Origin: Juglans regia
Lineage: Eukaryota; Streptophyta; Magnoliopsida; Fagales; Juglandaceae
Length of the DNA stretch: 64,000 nucleotides
NCBI RefSeq assembly: GCF_001411555.2
Contig: NC_049909.1
Coordinates: 10,919,485 to 10,983,484, forward strand
Direction of reading: 5' to 3'
This document shows, piece by piece, positions 59,201 through 64,000 of the stretch (position 1 is the stretch's first letter; every line of letters starts with the position of its first letter). A program made the translations under genes and the position numbers. The notes beneath the pieces are model-generated. The model was given only the letters and a program-made list of their open reading frames with translations, had not been told where the DNA came from and searched no databases.

Positions 59201-60418
59201 AAGACATGGAAGGAAGGGATTATCAGAAACTTATTTTCATATGAGGAGGCCTCTGTCATTCTCAAGATACCTTTGAGTAGGCTGGGCAGTGGTGATAAAC
59301 AGTTTTGGGGTTGTACTAAGGAGGGAATCTTCACAGTGAGGAGTGCATATCATCTTGGCATGGAGAAAAAAAGAAGAACTCGAGGAGAGACATCAATGGT
59401 TGAAGGAAGTGCTGCTGTATGGAAACAAATGTGGAAATTGGAAGTGCCTGCAGTTGTTAAAATATTTCTCTGGAAAGCCTTGAATAATATTCTTCCTACT
59501 AATAGTAACCTTTTTAAGAAAAAAATAGGTGATTGTCCTTTATGCCCAATTTGTGGATCAGATGAGGAATCTGTTTTTCATATATTATGGAGTTGTCCTT
59601 CAGCTGCTGATGTATGGGCAGAAAGTAATAGCCCTGTGAAGAAATGGGCAAATGAGGGAGTTGATTTCATGTCCCTTTGGATTAAAATGATTAATGCTCT
59701 AAAAAAGGAAGATATTGAGTGGATGGCAGTGGTTATGCGAAGGATATGGCTAAGAAGGAATAGGCTTATCTTTGAGAACAAATTTTACAGTCCTAAACAA
59801 GTCATCTTGATGGCTGGGGAGGGTCTGGAGGATTACAAAACAGCAAAGATGAGTACATTTGTATGTCAAGATGGTGGTGGATCACATGGAGCACAGAAGA
59901 GATGGGAAAAACCTGGTACTAATGTGATTAAGGCTAATTGGGATGCAGCATTGGACTTAGAAAACCAGAGAATGGGAATGGGAATTGTGTTTAGAGATGA
60001 AGAAGGAGAGGTTCTGGCGTCTGTGTGTGATGTAAAACAGAATGTGTATGATCCTGCTCTAGCTGAGAGTTTGGCTTTATGGAGGGCAATAGAGATAAGC
60101 TCTGAACTGTCCTTTTCCTTCTCTGAACTTATGTTTGAAGGTGATGCAGCTAATATTATTCAAAGGATCAACAAAGCAGATGAAGACCAGTCATGGATGG
60201 GGCACATCATCAATGATATAAAGCACGTTCTTCAGCAAAAGGAGGGGTGGTCTGTATGCTATACTCCTAGAGAAGGGAATTCTGTTGCTCACTTATTGGC
60301 AAAACATGCATTACTATGTGGGGAAGAAAGGGTTTGGATCGAAGGGGGTCCCTTTGTAATATGCAATGAATTAGTAAAGGATAAGATGTATTACTCTGAA
60401 CTTGAGGAAGATATATAA
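56261..60418 (+). CDS. LINE ORF2: endonuclease, reverse transcriptase, RNase H
   Basis: 1385 residues without a stop. The endonuclease spans about 1-230, with N7 (WNCRGLG), E36 (METK), D138/N140 (GDFN) and D224/H225 (SDHKP). The RT spans about 500-760: EFRPISLCNVVYKLCSKVIA, MDMSKAYDRIEW, SRGLRQGDPISPYLF and the catalytic FADD with D694 and D695. A zf-RVT region lies at about 1035-1125 with CPLCPICG...H...C. The RNase H spans 1222-1350, with D1228, E1269, D1295 and H1344. All catalytic residues I can place are present, so the protein could be active. The ATG overlaps the ORF1 stop (ATGA at 56261-56264), suggesting reinitiation after ORF1. It nicks target DNA and copies the RNA at the nick. Confidence 0.97.
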   Translation: MKLLSWNCRGLGNPRTVQDLYFLVKEKKPHLVFLMETKMHKGKSDWLMKKVGMSNCFEVDAIGKSGGLMLLWNNEMVVDIYNFSQRHVNCWIHDITAKDRWLFTGFYGHPEVQKRKEVWRMLASFKPAKGIRWCVAGDFNEITTNDEKVGGRQRSENQMAVFRDVLEESELYDLGWCGDKYTWSNRHADDTFTKERLDRVVVNSNWLDLYSNNKVEVMPARSSDHKPLLLVFDSLRGAGEKKKRWFKYEAAWALEEECSKVIEAEWRQDSHEGSSSSVIQNLLTNCSSALSRWSYKIDANRSRELKSKTELLKRLQAEEDRENITEIKRVQEEVGTLLDQEDIKWKQRAKKNWYKLGDRNTKFFHACANQRRKKNMILQIKDTHNRLFNEPATVEMAFHSYFKSLFTTSNPSEEDIEVCVQNLSAKVTEEMNEHLSRPYTRIEVEEALKMMGPLKSPGPDGYGACFFQQHWSIVGDKVVAAVLESLNGGNISQSLNYTYIALIPKTNRPVLVSEFRPISLCNVVYKLCSKVIANRLKSVLSVIISPNQSAFLSGRLISDNVMLAYEVLHTMKTRLKGKQGSMALKMDMSKAYDRIEWKFLEAVLRRLGFNQQWIKLVMSCVSSVNYSVLVNGKPGRKLIPSRGLRQGDPISPYLFILCAECLSSLLNSADQRGIIKGVAVARGGLRVNHLLFADDCVLFGRANEEEWKQWCSILKMYEAASGQFLNKEKSSLFFSTNTSATERRKISIVAGGVVCGSYEKYLGLPTMVGKSKYNTFRGVKEKVWKKIDSWKNSFLSQAGKEVLIKAVLQAIPSYTLGVFKLPVSLCKELNSLYASFWWGHKGNGKKLHWWNWERMGRQKGEGGMGFRDIETFNAAMLAKQGWRLLTNPLSLVARIYKEKYYRNTKFLSAKIGINPSFIWRSVLSARSLLKEGLQWRVGNGSKVKIWGEKWLPTPVTKCIQSPITSQWKEEKVSKLIDPITKTWKEGIIRNLFSYEEASVILKIPLSRLGSGDKQFWGCTKEGIFTVRSAYHLGMEKKRRTRGETSMVEGSAAVWKQMWKLEVPAVVKIFLWKALNNILPTNSNLFKKKIGDCPLCPICGSDEESVFHILWSCPSAADVWAESNSPVKKWANEGVDFMSLWIKMINALKKEDIEWMAVVMRRIWLRRNRLIFENKFYSPKQVILMAGEGLEDYKTAKMSTFVCQDGGGSHGAQKRWEKPGTNVIKANWDAALDLENQRMGMGIVFRDEEGEVLASVCDVKQNVYDPALAESLALWRAIEISSELSFSFSELMFEGDAANIIQRINKADEDQSWMGHIINDIKHVLQQKEGWSVCYTPREGNSVAHLLAKHALLCGEERVWIEGGPFVICNELVKDKMYYSELEEDI

Positions 60419-60468
60419 AATATGATCGCATTTCAAAAAAAAAAAAAAAAAAGTATTTTAGACAATCA

Positions 60469-62276
60469 GATCAGACACTGAAAATCGCCTTTTAGTTTTT
60501 TTTTTTTTTTTTAACAATCATAAGCTATTTTATAGAAATTTTATATATTAAGTAATCGTCTCGGTCTTATTTTACTATGTTGATATGATATTATTTGTCA
60601 ATTCTTAATTTTATTATTTTAAAAAACATACTACAAGAAAAATAGATTTTTGTGACTAATTTATTGTAACTAAAAGATTATTTGTAACAAATTTTAATTA
60701 CAAATAGTCATTTCACTGTAATTAACTGGTCATAAATTAATAATTTTCTTATAACTAGACATGATCAATATTTCATGATAAGAGTGAATATTAAAGCATA
60801 GTATATAACATAACACGTATATTTTATTCTATATTAGACAGTTTTATTTATTTCAGTAGGAAAATTATTTAATTAGTTGGGATTGATTCAAGTAGTAATG
60901 GTGTTAGATTTTGAGAGTATCCAATGATCCATGTAACATTGGCGCATTGCATAGTGATAGATTTTCAGTTTAGGGTAGTGCTACTATGCTATCTAGGTTT
61001 GATGATTGGGCGTGATTCTCAATGTAAATTGTATTATTTTTTAAATTATTTTTTATATATTTTTTAAACATCTGTAAATATTTTTTTAAAAAAATATGAA
61101 TATATAAATAATCATTTTCTTGATAATTAAATATAAAATTTAAAAAATAAAATATATAAGCGATTAAATTGAGGAAACAAACTCAAGCTACGTATGAAAT
61201 TTTTTTAAAGGAATTTGTTGGATATTTAACATGTGGGGGTGCTTTTTCTTATTTATTCTAAAGATACATTGATCATGAAATGCTGTGCCTTAATTTTTAT
61301 TTATTTAGGGGATGAAATCCAGAGTTAACTTTATGATTAAGACACATTAAATAAATGTTTTAATTATATTTTTAATATTAAGAGAGGGTAGGATGGTAAG
61401 GTCGAGTCGTATATTCTAATTCCGATTATTTAGGATTATTAATTAAAGGGCATGTATTATATTCACAAGTTTGGGTGAAGACATACTAATGTGCTGATAT
61501 GACAATATTTAATTTAAATTATGAGAAGTATTCTATTTATAAAGAAATTATATAAAACTAATCATACATATTGATATGATTTGATGTGGTTCGTCAGATC
61601 GTAAAGTAGATCCAAGGAATTATATGGAATCATATTAATTTTTGAGATTATTTCTATATAATCTCTTTATATCTGTAGCACTCATCTTAGACTATTCATG
61701 AAAATCAAATATGTGATCGTTAAAATTGACAAAAAGTATGTGATTATAAGGCATCATCTAATTAACAGTTGCATCTTAATGCAGAAAACAAATTGCAAAA
61801 GATTTTTTTTTTTTTTAAGTATAATGATTACTTTTATATAGTTTAGAAGAGTAAAACATGAATTTTGTATTAGTGTGAACCAAAAGCACTTCCAAAAGAG
61901 GAAAAAAATGAGTTTGTAAGTTTTTCATTTTCATTTTTGAATAAAGATAAAAATACTAATTAAGCACAGAAAAAGAAATATTTCATATCCCACAAAATGC
62001 TATTTTAACCACTATTATTTGAGAAATAATTTGTACAAGTTCTAAATAAACAAGTCTCGTATAAGCCTTTATAAAAAAAATAGATCTCACATTGAAAAAT
62101 TGTAATAAAAGACCATTATTTTTTAGTGTGACTCACTTTTTTACAAAGGGCTCACGCGAGATTTATCTATTTAAAACTTATACCTAGCATTACTCTTATT
62201 CTTTTATTAACTTTTGATGTGACTTAAGTGATCGGTAGTTAAATAAAAATTAAGAATTAAATTTTTTTATATTTTT
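60469..62276. other. AT-rich spacer with a CACTA-like end
   Basis: TACTACAAGAAAAATAGATT at 60631 resembles a CACTA left terminus (CACTACAAGAAA) with the first base changed, followed by GTAACTAAAAG/TTTGTAACAAATTTT sub-terminal-like repeats. No right end is visible. The rest holds no recognised gene. Confidence 0.45.
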
Positions 62277-62393
62277 TTATGGGAAATAGATTTCATTTCA
62301 TTCAATAAAACTGAAATTTTTAATAATTTTTATTTTATTTTATTTTATGGGAAATAGACTTTATTTCATTCAATAAAACTGAAGTTACAACTG
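62274..62393. repeat. Direct repeat of about 40 bp, two copies
   Basis: TTTATGGGAAATAGATTTCA (62277) and TTTATGGGAAATAGACTTTA (62345), both continuing TTTCATTCAATAAAACTGAA. Spacing is 68 bp. On the complement it resembles the end of a LINE 3' UTR, but this is not proven. Confidence 0.75.
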
Positions 62394-62785
62394 TAACTGA
62401 TAAATATTGAAAAAAATTCAGATTACAAGCCAAACTACTCATCTGTTTAGAGCTTCTCCGTACACAAATTTCTTTATGACAGACATTGTCTTAACTTCTA
62501 TAAGCTCTCTAATGACAAAACCTTTTGAGATATGAGACTCTGTAAGAACAGATATTTCAATCTCGATTTGTTTGAGAATACAACACGCTATAAAAACAAG
62601 ATAACCAACCCCATCCTCCAAAAGACTTTCCCTAGTGATCAAGTCCATATTTGTCACATTTCCTGAATAAAAAATTATCTTAACCATTTTATATATTTAC
62701 TGTGCATGTTTTATGCTACTTGTAAAAGGGAAAAAAAAACTATATGAGATATGATGTTTGTGTCTTTTCTTTTGGCTATCCATTA
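62394..62785. other. Spacer with unrecognised small ORF
   Basis: A minus-strand frame of 82 codons (62439-62687) has ordinary protein-like composition, but no motif, splice context or neighbours to support it. Confidence 0.25.
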
Positions 62786-63009
62786 GGTGCGGTTTGAATA
62801 GTGATATGAGATGAGATGAGATGAGATGAAATAATTTTAGATGAAAGTTAAAAGTTGAAAAAAAATCGTTGCAATATTATTTTTTAATATTATTATTATT
62901 TTGAGATTTGAAAAAGTTGAGTTGGTTATTATATTTTGTGTAGAAATTTGAAAAAACTGTAATGATGAGAAGAAATGATATGAAACCGTTTTTGTATCCA
63001 AATGAGACC
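62786..63009. repeat. MITE of the GAGATGAG family
   Basis: Left end GGTGCGGTTTGAATAGTG, right end on the complement GGTCTCATTTGGATACAAAA. The interior ATATGAGATGAGATGAGATG and AATATTATTATTATTTTGAG corresponds to copies at 21270 and 45687 in opposite orientation. Flanks are TTA and TAA. Confidence 0.75.
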
Positions 63010-64000
63010 TAAAAGCTAATTGGTCCTATCTACACATTTTACTTCTAAAATTTAACATTCAATTTTAATATATTTCAAAACTTCTTATTCATTTTAGAAT
63101 AATATTTTTTCCCCTTAACAAATGTGATATAGGGATGATGAGTAGAAGAACTCAATTAATTTAATAGAAATAAAAAATAATAATGGCAATATGAACCAAT
63201 AAAAGCCTGTGAATTGTAGAGTAATAATTTTTTTTTTCATTTTTGGTGGGCTTAGGACGGCTATACATCCGTGGATTCCATCTCTCCTTATGTACAAGAG
63301 TGTCACTTTCTTTCTTAGATTTCAGCTTTTGCTTTGAAGCACTAAAACCAAAAGTGTTTTCTTAATATATAAGCAAAGAGAAAATATATATCATGCAAAC
63401 CTCACATGGATTTCAATTAATAAAGTCCAAAGTGTTTACTTTAGTGGTATCAAATTGTGTAACAGAAGTCTTTAAGCCTAGCATTGGAGTACTTTGTATT
63501 GCATGTTTTAAAATGGTATTGGATAGATATGACAGTAAGAAATTGACAGCAGATTTCAGGGATATTCCTTGTTTGCATAAAGTAGGGTTTGGTGGGAAAA
63601 AGTTGAGAGTAGTAATACATGAAGATGGAATATCTTAAATCCAAAAGTCAATTTATGTGGAAACATCTTGTGCATTGATGTCATTCACATATGCTTTTGC
63701 TTTTGGGTGACCAATTTAAGTAAGAGTCATGCTACTCTACTGCCTGAGTAGCATCGTTCAAACTGACTGCTAGTCAGTTTTGTAATTTTTTTATTCACAT
63801 TTTTTTAATATTTTTTAAAAATAAAAAAATACATCAATATATATATAATCACTTCTTTAATCATTAAATAAAAAAAAAAAAAAAAAATTTACCCAAATGA
63901 TACATTTGAGCGGTATACTTGGAAAGGCAAAATAGCTTTTCTCTTTTAAGTAACCCTCTTTTTCATAATGGGTTTACATTCATTATGAAATTATGCATTT
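63010..64000. other. AT-rich end of window
   Basis: A plus-strand frame of 81 codons (63393-63638, beginning MQTSHGFQLIKSKVFTLVV) is not recognised and overlaps a minus frame of similar length. A poly(A) run at 63870-63887 follows TCATTAAATAAAAAAA. No supported gene. Confidence 0.35.

Larger units (their letters stand above)
54684..60450 (+). mobile_element. Full-length L1-type LINE with 18-bp target duplication
   Basis: AAGTATTTTAGACAATCA occurs at 54666-54683 and again at 60451-60468, directly after a poly(A) run (60435-60450). The 5.77-kb element between has a 5' UTR, ORF1 (frame-broken once), ORF2 (1385 codons, uninterrupted) and a very short 3' UTR. A perfect duplication, an intact ORF2 and a pure poly(A) tail mark it as the youngest insertion in the window. 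It belongs to a different lineage from the LINE at 1-4243. Confidence 0.96.

Noticed and set aside
1..64000. tRNA and rRNA genes
   Set aside because: No cloverleaf with A/B boxes or rRNA core sequence was recognised by eye; the tRNA-like piece at 8698 is a primer binding site.

Overview
The window is nuclear DNA of a flowering plant. It holds intron-split genes with GT/AG borders and plant-specific proteins (a MOS14 transportin, a SHAQKYF MYB, a FAR1-type transposase). Around them lie plant L1-type LINEs, an Athila-type Ty3/gypsy element, a TRIM, CACTA and hAT ends and several MITEs, in an AT-rich background. The TE types, and a MITE family rich in GAGATGAG, suggest a woody eudicot, perhaps Fagales (walnut, pecan or oak relatives). 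That placement is inference.

Layout. 1-4243: decayed antisense LINE. 4567-10618: the last 13 exons of MOS14 (transportin-SR); its 5' part lies upstream of the window, so the LINE sits in a MOS14 intron. Other MOS14 introns carry a Tourist-like MITE, LINE pieces and a complete TRIM with exact target-site duplication. 10619-13500: intergenic. 13505-14790: satellite-like array of about 171-bp units of two types. 14987-17101: FAR1-RELATED SEQUENCE-type pseudogene. 17100-20590: mostly unassigned, with a 35-bp palindrome of ACGT cores. 20588-27106: CACTA-like element enclosing a MITE and possible captured exons. 27107-29800: unassigned, with GC-rich TE debris and a microsatellite. 29818-39481: decayed Athila-type pol/gag element, cut in its protease by a 4.3-kb solo LTR (31812-36140). 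39482-44071: AT-rich DNA and another LTR-like stretch. 45051-47151: a MYB1R1-like gene on the minus strand whose last exon carries two mutually compensating frameshifts. 47152-54683: MITE-rich intergenic DNA with a 1.45-kb Tourist-like element and a hAT MITE. 54684-60450: full-length LINE with an 18-bp target duplication and an uninterrupted 1385-codon ORF2. 60469-64000: AT-rich, few signals.

Two host genes are recognisable: MOS14 (nuclear import of SR splicing factors) and the MYB1R1-like repressor-type factor. They show no operon-like or functional link. The rest is nested transposable elements, several dated relative to each other by target duplications. I did not find a wholly new system. 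The most notable items are the young LINE with intact ORF2 but broken ORF1 zinc knuckle, the MYB double frameshift, the two-type satellite beside the FAR1-like pseudogene, and the cleanly reconstructable nested insertions.
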